Source of the DNA: Actinoplanes lutulentus
Lineage (GTDB): Bacteria > Actinomycetota > Actinomycetes > Mycobacteriales > Micromonosporaceae
Assembly: GCF_003259845.1 (NCBI RefSeq)
Contig: NZ_QLMJ01000019.1
Coordinates: 124,001 to 188,000, forward strand
DNA length: 64,000 bases
Direction of reading: 5' to 3'
The translations under genes were made by a program, and so were the position numbers. Below the pieces are notes generated by a model that did not search any database, was not told where the DNA came from, and saw only the letters and a list, made by a program, of their open reading frames with translations. Shown piece by piece: positions 31,932-40,461 of the stretch. Each line of letters starts with the position of its first letter. Position 1 is the first letter of the stretch.

Positions 31932-32694
31932 CAACCCGGTCGAGCCAGGCACCGATCAAGGCTGCCAGCTCACCGGGGTGGCTGAAGTTCATGGCGTGCG
32001 CCGCGCTCTCGATCACGGCCACCTCCAGGTGCGGTGGCGCGAGGCGGGCGACCTCCTCGCGGCGCCATGGTGGCGGCATCAGCGGGTCGCGGCCGCCCAG
32101 CACCGCGAGGGTCGGCACCGGTGTGCGCAGCATGCGTTCCAGCGACGGGAAACGGGTCAGCTCGCTGAACAGCTGCACCGCCTTGAGCGGGCCGAAGCGC
32201 AGATAGTCAGGCAGCACGGTCCGGGCCAGCCGCGGGCTCTCCCGGGGCACGTCCCGGGCCAGCTGGGTGACAGCGCGCAGCAGCGGCTGGTTGTGCACCC
32301 CGCCGGCCGGGGAGGCGAGCACGATGCCGGCCACCCGCTGCGGCTCGCTGTGCGCCACCTCCAGGCACACCGGTCCGCCCATCGAGTTGCCGACCAGCAC
32401 CGCGCGATCGATGCCGAGCCCGTCCAGGACGCCGAGCAGCGCCCAGGCCAGCGACGAGATGCCCAGCGGATGACCCCAGTCCGGGCTGCGACCATATCCG
32501 GGCAGGTCCGGGACGTATGTCGTGGCGCGGTGGGCCAGTGCCCGTGCGGTCGGCAGCAGGTAACTGCCGGAGACCGCGAAGCCGTGCACGTGGACGATCG
32601 GCGTCGCGCCGGGTACCGCCGGGCCGCGACGGACGAAGACCGGCCGTCCCTGTACCTCCACGCGCAGCTGCCGCCAGCCGGGGAGAGGCCGCAC
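31921..32694 (-). CDS. Alpha/beta-hydrolase
   Basis: A 257-residue hydrolase. The oxyanion motif VHVHGFAVSGSY (HG), the nucleophile elbow VGNSMGG with Ser in the usual G-x-S-x-G arrangement, the acid in VLGGRDPLMPP and the catalytic His in IESAAHAMNFSHP are all in order. There is no signal peptide. The lid region ~130-185 is helical and Arg/Leu-rich. Ester or C-C bond hydrolysis cannot be told apart from sequence alone. It starts 4 bp after the stop of the DUF1269 gene upstream on the same strand, so the two form an operon. Confidence 0.88.
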   Translation of the reverse strand: MRPLPGWRQLRVEVQGRPVFVRRGPAVPGATPIVHVHGFAVSGSYLLPTARALAHRATTYVPDLPGYGRSPDWGHPLGISSLAWALLGVLDGLGIDRAVLVGNSMGGPVCLEVAHSEPQRVAGIVLASPAGGVHNQPLLRAVTQLARDVPRESPRLARTVLPDYLRFGPLKAVQLFSELTRFPSLERMLRTPVPTLAVLGGRDPLMPPPWRREEVARLAPPHLEVAVIESAAHAMNFSHPGELAALIGAWLDRVVTT

Positions 32695-32698
32695 GACC

Positions 32699-33232
32699 TC
32701 AGGCGGTCGCCACGGCGGCGACGTCCTTCTCCACCTCGGCCGGGTCGGCGTTCAGTTCGCGGACGGCGGTCTTCTCGGCCCGGGCCATCGCCTTCTCCAC
32801 CTTCGCACCGATGTCCGACACCGCCACGACCACCAGGCCGGCCTGGCCCTCGTCGAGGTACTCGCCGAGTTCCTTGAGGTCGTGGCGGCTCAGCCCGGCC
32901 GCGGCGTGGCCGGCGAGAGCGCCGAGGGCTGCTCCGCCGCCGGTGGTGGCCGCCAGCAGTCCGCCACCGAGCGCCGCGAACGGGAACAGGGCGACCACCA
33001 CACCGGCCGCCAGACCGAGGCCGCCACCGGCGAGGGCGCCGGCCCGGGTCGGTGTCTCGTGCTTCTTGACGATCTCCGTCTTGCCGTGGGGCCGGCGTTC
33101 CAGCACGGCCGCGTCGTAGGCGTCGATCAGGTTCGCGTTCCGGTACAGGTCCTTGACCAGGTCGTAGTCGGCCTTCGCGGCGGCCACCGTGGGATAGACC
33201 CCCACGTAGACCAGAAAAGTATCGATGGGCAT
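32699..33232 (-). CDS. DUF1269 family membrane protein
   Basis: A 177-residue protein. The N-terminal ~65 residues (TFLVYVGVYPTVAAAKADYD ...) form the alpha/beta part of DUF1269 proteins. A glycine/alanine-rich hydrophobic hairpin follows (LGLAAGVVVALFPFAALGGG, then TTGGGAALGALAGHAAAGLS). The C-terminal ~60 residues (LKELGEYLDEGQAGLVVVAV ...) complete the fold. Function of the family is unknown; tolerance to stress or small-solute channels have been suggested only loosely. ATG 33232 fits the family N-terminus better than an upstream start. Confidence 0.82.
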   Translation of the reverse strand: MPIDTFLVYVGVYPTVAAAKADYDLVKDLYRNANLIDAYDAAVLERRPHGKTEIVKKHETPTRAGALAGGGLGLAAGVVVALFPFAALGGGLLAATTGGGAALGALAGHAAAGLSRHDLKELGEYLDEGQAGLVVVAVSDIGAKVEKAMARAEKTAVRELNADPAEVEKDVAAVATA

Positions 33233-33279
33233 ACGACGAGGGTGCCGATGGGCGGACACGGGCGCCTCATCCCCGGAAG

Positions 33280-36200
33280 ATGAGCGCCGCACAGATGCTC
33301 AGTGCTGACCGGAAATGTGCCGAAAGGCACGACGTGAGGTCTGACCGTGCCGAGGAACTGCTGTATGACAGCGACCGCACCCGGGTCGTCCGGATAAGCA
33401 CGGCGGACGGAACGCGGCTGGTGCGCAAGCAGCCGCTCGGCCCCGGTGCCGCGGAGCGCCTGAGCAACGAACTCGAGGTGCTCCGCCGTCTCGGCGGCGT
33501 CGAGGGGACGCCTCAGCTTGCGAACGAGCAGGTGAACGGGTCCTTGACGTTGCTGGACGCGAATGCGCGTACCCTCTCGGAGATGGACGCCCCCTGGGCG
33601 TCCGCCGCGCTGATCGATCTCGCGCACGGCCTCGCGTTGCTCCTCGCCGACGTGCACCGGCACGGTGTGATCCACCGTGACGTGAGCCCAGCGAACATCC
33701 TGATCTCCCACACTCCGGGTCAGACGCCGACGCTGATCGACTATGAGCTGTCGACGCTCGCGGCGCAGGATCTGAATCCGGTGCCGGAGGACGGGCTGGC
33801 GGGGACGCTGCCCTATCTCGCGCCGGAGCAGACCGGGCGCACCGGACGGCCGGTCGATCATCGCAGTGATCTGTACGCGCTCGGCGCCACGCTGTACGAA
33901 CTGGCGACCGGCGCGCCGCCGTTCGGCCGTGACCGGGAACCGCTGAAGCTGATCCACGACCACCTGGCCGGTCTGCCGGTGCCGCCGGCCGAGGTCAATC
34001 CGGAGGTGCCGGCGGCGCTGTCCGGCATCATCCTTCGGCTGCTGCGCAAGGAGCCTGACCTGCGCTATCAGAGCGGTGAGGGCCTCGCTTACGACCTGGC
34101 GCTGCTGCGGGCGAAGTTCGCGGCCGGGCTGCCCGCCGAGATCGAGCTCGGCGCCCGGGACTTCCCGATGCGGCTGGCCCCGCCGAGCCGGTTGATCGGC
34201 CGCGAAAGCCAGCTGGCCGCGCTGCGGAGCCTGCTCGACGAGACGGTGGCCGGGCACAGCACGTTCACCCTGATCACCGGGCCGCCAGGGGTGGGCAAGA
34301 CCGCGCTGGTCGCCGCCCTGCGACCGGCGATCGCGGCGGCCGGGGGCAGGTTCGTCGCCGGGAAGTTCGACCAGTACCGGCACGACCTCGGCGGCGACGC
34401 GGTCCGGGAGGCGTTCGACGTGCTCGGCAGCCAGCTGCTGACCGAACCCGACGAGGTGGTGGCCGAGCTGCGGGTACGCCTGCGTGAGGCACTCGGCTCG
34501 AACAGCGGCCTGGCCTCGATGATGATGCCGCCGTTCCGGACACTGCTCGGCGTCGAACCGGAGGAACCCGGCGACGCCGACCCGAGGCAGCTGTTCGCCC
34601 GGCTGCGGGCAGCGGTCCTCGCCGTGCTGCGGACCGTGGCGAGCGGGACGAACCCGGTGGTGTTCTTCCTCGACGACCTGCAGTGGGCGGCGGGCGCGGC
34701 GTTCCGGTTCCTCGACGACGTGCTGGACCAGCAGGACCTGCCGGGACTGCTGGTGCTGGGCGCGTACCGGGAGGAGGAGGTCGACGAGACCCACCCCCTG
34801 GCCGCGGTCCGGTCCCGGCTGCGGCGCGAACGCGAGGACGCCGCCGAGGTACGCCTGGAGAACCTGGCGCCGCACGACCTGGTCGTGATGATCGCCGAGA
34901 TGCTGCGGCTGCCCGAGGCCGCCGCCGCGCCGCTGGCCGTGGTGCTGGCCGAACGCACCGGCGGGAACCCGTTCGACACGGTCGAGCTGCTCAACGCGCT
35001 GCGCCGGGAGGGTGTGCTGGTCCCGGACGGTGACGGCTGGCGGTGGGACGAGGACACGGTCCGCCGTTTCGTCGGCCACGGTGACGTCGTCGACCTGCTC
35101 GGCAGCCGGATCGAGGCCCTGCCCGAACCGACCCGCGGGCTGATCGAGGTGATGGCCTGCCTCGGCGGCGAGGTGGGCCTGGAGATGCTGAGCCTCGCGT
35201 CCGGGCACACCGCCGGGCACATCGTCGGCGAGCTGCGCCCGGCCGCGCAGGACGGCCTCGTGGTGATCGACGAGACAGCCGTTCGCTTCCGCCACGACCG
35301 GGTCCAGCAGGCCGCGTTCGGCAAGCTCGACCCCGCCGGCCGCGGGCGGCTGAGCCTGACCCTCGCTCGCCGGCTCACGGACGACCCGCTCGGCGCACCA
35401 GCGGCGGCTCCGCTGTACCTCGCCGGGGTCGACGCTCTTCTCGTACCCAAGATGGCCCTGCCCGGTGAGAAGCCGGCGGCGGCGGCGCAGCTGGTCAAGG
35501 CCGCCTCAGCGGCCAAAATGGTCGCCAACCACGCGGCGCGCGAGGTTTATCTCGCGGCCGCGCTGCGCCTGTTGGACAAAACCGATCTTGGGTACGCCGA
35601 TGTGCGCGCCGAGTGGCACTCCGCGCTGTGCGGCCTGGCCCGGTTCGACGAGGCGGACCAGGTCTTCGCCGAGCTCGCCGCGATGGGCCGCGATCCGGTG
35701 TGGATGACCGGTCCGGTGGCCGAGCAGCTCGGCGCGCTGACCAACCGCCGCATGCTCGGCGACGCGCTGCCGCTGGGGCTGGGCCTGCTCGCCGACCTCG
35801 GCGTGGACGTGCCGGGACCGGAGCAGCTGGGTCAGCGGATCGGCGCCGGGATGGCCGCCTTCTACGGCTGGCTGCCCACCGCCGGTGACCCCGGCAGCCG
35901 GCCGGAGATGACCGATCCGCGCTTGCTCGCCGTCTCCCATCTGATCAACAAGCTGGTCCCGGCGGCGTTCTTCGCCGACCAGCACACGATGGCGTGGCTG
36001 GTCGCCGAGGCCGGCCAGCTGTGGGCCGGGCACGGGCCGTGCGCGTCGCTCACCGGCGTGCTCGGCAACATCGGCGTGGTCACCATCGCCGGCGGCGGCG
36101 AGCACCGGGCCGCGTACCAGGCACTGCTGCACATCCTGGCGACCGGCGAACACCATGGGTACGAGCCGGAGACCTCACAGGCCAAGTTCCTGCACGCCCT

Positions 36201-38220
36201 GGCGACGCTGCCGTGGTTCGAGCCGCTGGAGAACGGCGTGCGGATGGCCCATGAGGCCCGCGACGGCCTGCTGCGGGGCGGTGACCTGCGCAACGCGCTC
36301 TACACCTATTACACGTCGGTGCCGCAGATGCTCGGCAGCGCCGCCAACCTGGACACGTTCAGCCGGGAGGCGCAGGACGCGTGGGAGTTCGGCGAGCGGA
36401 TCGGCGCCGGCGCGGACATCGCCATGTTCGTGGTGGCCGGCGGACTGGTCCGGGCGATGCGCGGCGAGACGTCGCCGCCGGGGGCGCTCGGCTTCGACGA
36501 GGACACCTATCTGGAAAGCCTGGCCGGCAACGACGCGGCGCTGGCCTTCTACACGGCGTGCCGGTCGCTCACCGCCATGGTCTTCCGCGACGACGACGCC
36601 CTGATCCGGCACAGCAAGGTCGCGGTGGCGCTTCTCCCGTCGATCCCCGGCACCTACATCCACATCCCGTCGCACATCTTCCACGCCCTGGGCGCGGCCG
36701 TCCGGCTTCGTCGCGGGCATGACGACGCTCTCGGCGATCTTGATACCAGCCTCGCCTTCCTGACCGCTCGCGCCGCCGACCAGCCCGGCAACTTCCGGCA
36801 CCTGCAGCGGTTCGTCGAAGCGGTCCGCGCCGCCGCGCTCGGTGCATTCCGCGAGGCCGCTGCCGCGTTCGACGCCGCGATGACCGACGCCGCGACCGCC
36901 GGCCGGTCCTGGCACTCCGCCGTGATCACCGAGCGGGCCGCCCTGTTCTATCTCGACAACGGCCTCGACCACGTCGGTGAGCGGCTGCTCGCCGAGTCGG
37001 TCCAGGCGTACGCCCGCTGGGGCGCCCCCGGCAAGGTGCACGAGCTGAAGCGGGCCTACCCGTCGCTCGGATCAGCGCTCGCCGGCGGCGCCGTACCCCG
37101 GGCCACCACGCTCAGCAGCACACACAGCATCAACCTCTCCACCGAGGTCATCGACCTGATGGCGGTCCTCGAAGCGGCCCGGGTGCTCAGCTCGGAGACC
37201 GAGTTGGAACGGCTGCGCATCCGGGTGCAGGACGTGCTGCGCGCCATGACCGGCGCCACCGCCGTGCACGTGCTGCTCTGGGACTCGCTCCCGCTGCTGC
37301 ACACACCCGGCTGGTTCCTGCCCGCCGACGGCGACCGGCCGATGCTCAGCCTCGCCGAAGCCGGCGGCCAGGGCCTGCTGCCGCTCACCGCGATCCGGTA
37401 CGCCGAACGCACCCGCGAGCCGATGCTCGTCGACGACGTGACCCTGGACGGCCGGGTGGGCCGGGACCCGTACCTGACCGGGCTGGACCACTGCTCGCTG
37501 CTGGTGGTCCCGGTGCTCAGCCAGGGTCAGCCGCGGGCCATGCTGGTGCTGGAGAACCGGCTGAACCGGCGCGCGTTCTCGATCGGCCGGCTCGACGCCG
37601 TGCAGCTGATCGCCGGGCAGCTCGCCGTCTCCCTGGAGAACGCCCAGATCTACGCGTCCCTGGAACGCAAGGTCGCCGAGCGCACCGAAGAGCTGGCCGA
37701 GGCGAACCTGCGCCTGGAGCTGCTCACCGTCACCGACCCGCTGACCGGGCTGCCGAACCGGCGCAAGCTCACCACGTTCCTCGACGACGAGTGGCTGCGC
37801 TCGCAGCGCACCGACGTGCCGATCGGCGTCGCGATGATCGACATCGACAACTTCAAGAAGTACAACGACCACTACGGCCACCAGGGCGGCGACGAATGCC
37901 TGCGGCTGGTCGCCGCCGCGATCCGGGACAGCGTACGCGTCACCGACCTCGTCGCCCGGTACGGCGGCGAGGAGTTCTGCGTCGTGATGCCGGGCACCAG
38001 CGCGGAGCACGCGCTGCTCGTCGCCGACCGGGCCTGCAAGGCGGTGAGCAGGTTGCGTCAGCCGCACGCGCTCGCCGACAACGGCATCGTCACGATCAGC
38101 GTCGGCGTCACATCCGGCTCGCCGTCGACCGCCGGTGACGCGGAGCAGCTCACGAAACTCGCCGACGAGGCGCTCTACGAGGCGAAGCGCGGCGGCCGCA
38201 ACCGGGTCGTGAGCGGATGA
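33280..38220 (+). CDS. Protein kinase - AAA ATPase - GAF - GGDEF multidomain signalling protein
   Basis: A 1646-residue protein. Domains in order: protein kinase (~30-285) with HRDVSPANIL catalytic loop and a DYE instead of DFG; AAA/STAND ATPase (~304-600) with Walker A GPPGVGKT near 333 and Walker B VVFFLDDLQWA; helical repeat region (~650-1280); GAF domain (~1290-1455); coiled coil (VAERTEELAEANLRLEL); GGDEF (~1482-1645) with DIDNFKKYND, an inhibitory RVTD site and the active GGEEF near 1562. The last domain should make cyclic di-GMP. The layout matches large hybrid kinases whose output is usually a histidine kinase; here it is a cyclase. The following GGDEF-EAL gene starts in its stop codon. 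Confidence 0.92.
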   Translation: MSAAQMLSADRKCAERHDVRSDRAEELLYDSDRTRVVRISTADGTRLVRKQPLGPGAAERLSNELEVLRRLGGVEGTPQLANEQVNGSLTLLDANARTLSEMDAPWASAALIDLAHGLALLLADVHRHGVIHRDVSPANILISHTPGQTPTLIDYELSTLAAQDLNPVPEDGLAGTLPYLAPEQTGRTGRPVDHRSDLYALGATLYELATGAPPFGRDREPLKLIHDHLAGLPVPPAEVNPEVPAALSGIILRLLRKEPDLRYQSGEGLAYDLALLRAKFAAGLPAEIELGARDFPMRLAPPSRLIGRESQLAALRSLLDETVAGHSTFTLITGPPGVGKTALVAALRPAIAAAGGRFVAGKFDQYRHDLGGDAVREAFDVLGSQLLTEPDEVVAELRVRLREALGSNSGLASMMMPPFRTLLGVEPEEPGDADPRQLFARLRAAVLAVLRTVASGTNPVVFFLDDLQWAAGAAFRFLDDVLDQQDLPGLLVLGAYREEEVDETHPLAAVRSRLRREREDAAEVRLENLAPHDLVVMIAEMLRLPEAAAAPLAVVLAERTGGNPFDTVELLNALRREGVLVPDGDGWRWDEDTVRRFVGHGDVVDLLGSRIEALPEPTRGLIEVMACLGGEVGLEMLSLASGHTAGHIVGELRPAAQDGLVVIDETAVRFRHDRVQQAAFGKLDPAGRGRLSLTLARRLTDDPLGAPAAAPLYLAGVDALLVPKMALPGEKPAAAAQLVKAASAAKMVANHAAREVYLAAALRLLDKTDLGYADVRAEWHSALCGLARFDEADQVFAELAAMGRDPVWMTGPVAEQLGALTNRRMLGDALPLGLGLLADLGVDVPGPEQLGQRIGAGMAAFYGWLPTAGDPGSRPEMTDPRLLAVSHLINKLVPAAFFADQHTMAWLVAEAGQLWAGHGPCASLTGVLGNIGVVTIAGGGEHRAAYQALLHILATGEHHGYEPETSQAKFLHALATLPWFEPLENGVRMAHEARDGLLRGGDLRNALYTYYTSVPQMLGSAANLDTFSREAQDAWEFGERIGAGADIAMFVVAGGLVRAMRGETSPPGALGFDEDTYLESLAGNDAALAFYTACRSLTAMVFRDDDALIRHSKVAVALLPSIPGTYIHIPSHIFHALGAAVRLRRGHDDALGDLDTSLAFLTARAADQPGNFRHLQRFVEAVRAAALGAFREAAAAFDAAMTDAATAGRSWHSAVITERAALFYLDNGLDHVGERLLAESVQAYARWGAPGKVHELKRAYPSLGSALAGGAVPRATTLSSTHSINLSTEVIDLMAVLEAARVLSSETELERLRIRVQDVLRAMTGATAVHVLLWDSLPLLHTPGWFLPADGDRPMLSLAEAGGQGLLPLTAIRYAERTREPMLVDDVTLDGRVGRDPYLTGLDHCSLLVVPVLSQGQPRAMLVLENRLNRRAFSIGRLDAVQLIAGQLAVSLENAQIYASLERKVAERTEELAEANLRLELLTVTDPLTGLPNRRKLTTFLDDEWLRSQRTDVPIGVAMIDIDNFKKYNDHYGHQGGDECLRLVAAAIRDSVRVTDLVARYGGEEFCVVMPGTSAEHALLVADRACKAVSRLRQPHALADNGIVTISVGVTSGSPSTAGDAEQLTKLADEALYEAKRGGRNRVVSG

Positions 38221-40127
38221 ACCTCGGCGCGGCGACATCACGGGCCCGGCGCTGGACCATCGCGCTGCTGGTCCTGCTGCTGGCCCTGCTCGCCGGGTAC
38301 TCGCTGCTGGACAGCCGCCGGCACGCCCAGATCGTCGAACAGATCATCGACATCGGCGACCAGGTGTCGATCTATCAGCAGGCGGCGTACCTGTCGGCGT
38401 GGGAGATGACGCTGATCGAGGCCACGATGAACAACCCGCAGGGGCCGGAACGTCAGCAGCTGCTGGCGGTGGACGAGCAGGCGTACAGGGCGACCATCGC
38501 GATCGCGGACACCGACCACGAGGACGACGACGTCCAGGAGGCCGGCACGATCGCGCAGCGCCAGCTGAACCTGCGCCAGCAGATCATCTGGTTCCTGTCG
38601 ACACTCGACCGCGGCGAAGAGGCAAAGGCCAAGAGCACCCTGGAGACGATCATCGAGCCGGCGTACCGGCGCAACATGACCCGTCTCCTGCAACTGCGCG
38701 ACGTCCACCAGCAGCGCTACGACGAGTACGAGGCGGCGGCCCGGAAGGACTCGGACCGGCTGGTCTGGGGCAGCCTGATCAGCGCCGGGATGAGTTTCAT
38801 CGTCCTCGCGCTCTTCGTGCTGAACACCCGGGCGCACCGCAAACAGGTGGAGTCGCTGGCCGCCACCGACACGCTCACCGGCCTGCCCAACCGGGCCGCG
38901 TTCACCGCGCACACCCAGCAGGCCCTGACCGGGACCGCACCGGCGCTCACCATCCTGACCGTCAACATCAACGGCTTCCGGCACGTCAACGACCAGCTCG
39001 GCCCGCACATCGGCGACCGGCTGCTCGCCGAGGCCGGATGGCGGATGTCCGGGGTGGTCCGCGACACCGACCTGGTCGCCCGGGTCGGCGGCGACGAGTT
39101 CGCGATCCTGCTGCGCGACACCGGTCCGGACCACGCCGAAGCCGTGGCGGTCCGGCTCCTCGAAGCATTCGACCAGCCGTTCCAGCTCGACGAGCTGACC
39201 GTCGACCTGGAGGTCAGCATCGGCGCGGCGACAGCGGCGGCCGACGACGACGTGAGCACGCTGCTCGGGCACGCCGACAGCGCCATGCACGAGGCGAAAC
39301 AGCAGCACCACGGGTTCCGCCGGTTCAGCCCGGACACCGCCATGGAGAGCGCCGACCGGCTCACCCTGCTCGGTGACCTGCGCCGCGCGCTCACCGACAC
39401 CGAGCAGTTCACCTTGCACTACCAGGCGAAGATCCGCCTCGACACCGGCGAACTCGTCGGCGTCGAGGCCCTCGCCCGCTGGTCGCACCCCACGAAGGGC
39501 CCGATCCCGCCCGGCCAGTTCATCCCGGTGCTGGAGACCACCAGCCTGATCCACCCGTTCACTGAGCGGGTGCTCACCATCGCCCTGCAGCAGGCCCGGG
39601 GCTGGCTGAACAGCGGCCACCGGGTGCCGGTCGCGGTGAACCTCTCCACCCGCAGCCTGCTCGACGAGACCTTCCCGGACCGGCTGGCCACGCTGCTCGA
39701 CGCCACCGGCGTGCCCGGCGACCTGCTCTGCATCGAGATCACCGAGCACACCGTGCTGGCCGACCCCAGCACCACCATCGAAGCGCTCAACCAGGTACGC
39801 GCCCTCGGCGTGAAGACCTCGATCGACGACTTCGGCACCGGGTACTCGTCGATGACGTACCTGAAGCTGCTCCCCGTCGACGAGCTGAAGATCGACCGCT
39901 CGTTCGTGGCCGACATGGTCACCGACCCGAGCAGTCACGCCCTGGTCGCGGCCGCCGTCGACCTGGCGCACAACCTGGGCCTGACCGTGGTCGCCGAGGG
40001 CGTCGAGGACGCGGCCACGGCGGACGCGCTGAACAAGCTGAGCTGCGACACCGCGCAGGGATACCACTTCGCCCGCCCGGTGCCGGCGCCGGAGCTCGCT
40101 CAGCGCTTCCTGGCCGTCCTGAGCTGA
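38217..40127 (+). CDS. Membrane GGDEF-EAL protein, probable c-di-GMP phosphodiesterase
   Basis: A 636-residue protein with two transmembrane helices (13-32 and ~185-204) flanking a ~150-residue extracytoplasmic helical sensor. The GGDEF domain (~215-375) keeps RDTD (inhibitory site) and RVGGDEF, but the first metal-binding Asp is Asn (TVNINGFRHVND), so cyclase activity is doubtful. The EAL domain (~385-630) has all key motifs: GVEALARW, AVNLSTRS, CIEITEHT, DDFGTGYSS, ELKIDRSF and AEGVED. Cyclic di-GMP hydrolysis is the likely activity. It begins with ATG overlapping the stop of the large cyclase gene (ATGA), so opposing enzymes are made together. Confidence 0.9.
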   Translation: MNLGAATSRARRWTIALLVLLLALLAGYSLLDSRRHAQIVEQIIDIGDQVSIYQQAAYLSAWEMTLIEATMNNPQGPERQQLLAVDEQAYRATIAIADTDHEDDDVQEAGTIAQRQLNLRQQIIWFLSTLDRGEEAKAKSTLETIIEPAYRRNMTRLLQLRDVHQQRYDEYEAAARKDSDRLVWGSLISAGMSFIVLALFVLNTRAHRKQVESLAATDTLTGLPNRAAFTAHTQQALTGTAPALTILTVNINGFRHVNDQLGPHIGDRLLAEAGWRMSGVVRDTDLVARVGGDEFAILLRDTGPDHAEAVAVRLLEAFDQPFQLDELTVDLEVSIGAATAAADDDVSTLLGHADSAMHEAKQQHHGFRRFSPDTAMESADRLTLLGDLRRALTDTEQFTLHYQAKIRLDTGELVGVEALARWSHPTKGPIPPGQFIPVLETTSLIHPFTERVLTIALQQARGWLNSGHRVPVAVNLSTRSLLDETFPDRLATLLDATGVPGDLLCIEITEHTVLADPSTTIEALNQVRALGVKTSIDDFGTGYSSMTYLKLLPVDELKIDRSFVADMVTDPSSHALVAAAVDLAHNLGLTVVAEGVEDAATADALNKLSCDTAQGYHFARPVPAPELAQRFLAVLS

Positions 40128-40147
40128 TTTCTCAGCCGTCGACTCTG

Positions 40148-40357
40148 TCAGTCCTCTACCCGGAAGCCGATCTTCAGGCGCACCTGGAAGTGGGCGACGT
40201 CCCCGTCGACGACCTGGCCGCGGATCTCCTTCGTCTCGAACCACTCGATGTTGCGCACCGTGCGGGACGCCTTCGAGATGGCGGTACGGATGGCGTCCTC
40301 GACACTGTCCGGGCTGCTGCCGACGATTTCACTGAGCCGGTACACGTGGTTGGTCAT
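40148..40357 (-). CDS. Dodecin (flavin/CoA-binding)
   Basis: A 69-residue dodecin: VYRLSEIVGSSPDSVEDAIR, then ISKASRTVRNIEWFETKEIRG with the flavin-stacking Trp, and the final strand HFQVRLKIGFRVED. Dodecins form hollow 12-mers storing flavin or CoA. ATG 40357 gives the standard length; a start at 40375 would add six residues. The gene is convergent with the GGDEF-EAL gene and divergent from the NACHT gene. Confidence 0.94.
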   Translation of the reverse strand: MTNHVYRLSEIVGSSPDSVEDAIRTAISKASRTVRNIEWFETKEIRGQVVDGDVAHFQVRLKIGFRVED

Positions 40358-40461
40358 GCCCTCAGCCTCGCCCACCGAGCCGCTCCAGGCGAGGCATTCG
40401 CTCCCTCTTCCGGGTGTGCGGCCCGCCGATCATGAGCGAAGGCCGCTACATTCAGACACCC

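Noticed and set aside
33127..35295. 722-codon minus-strand open frame
   Set aside because: It lies antisense to the kinase-AAA gene, whose motifs are unmistakable; the antisense product is His/Arg/Gln-rich without any domain, a common artefact of high-GC DNA.
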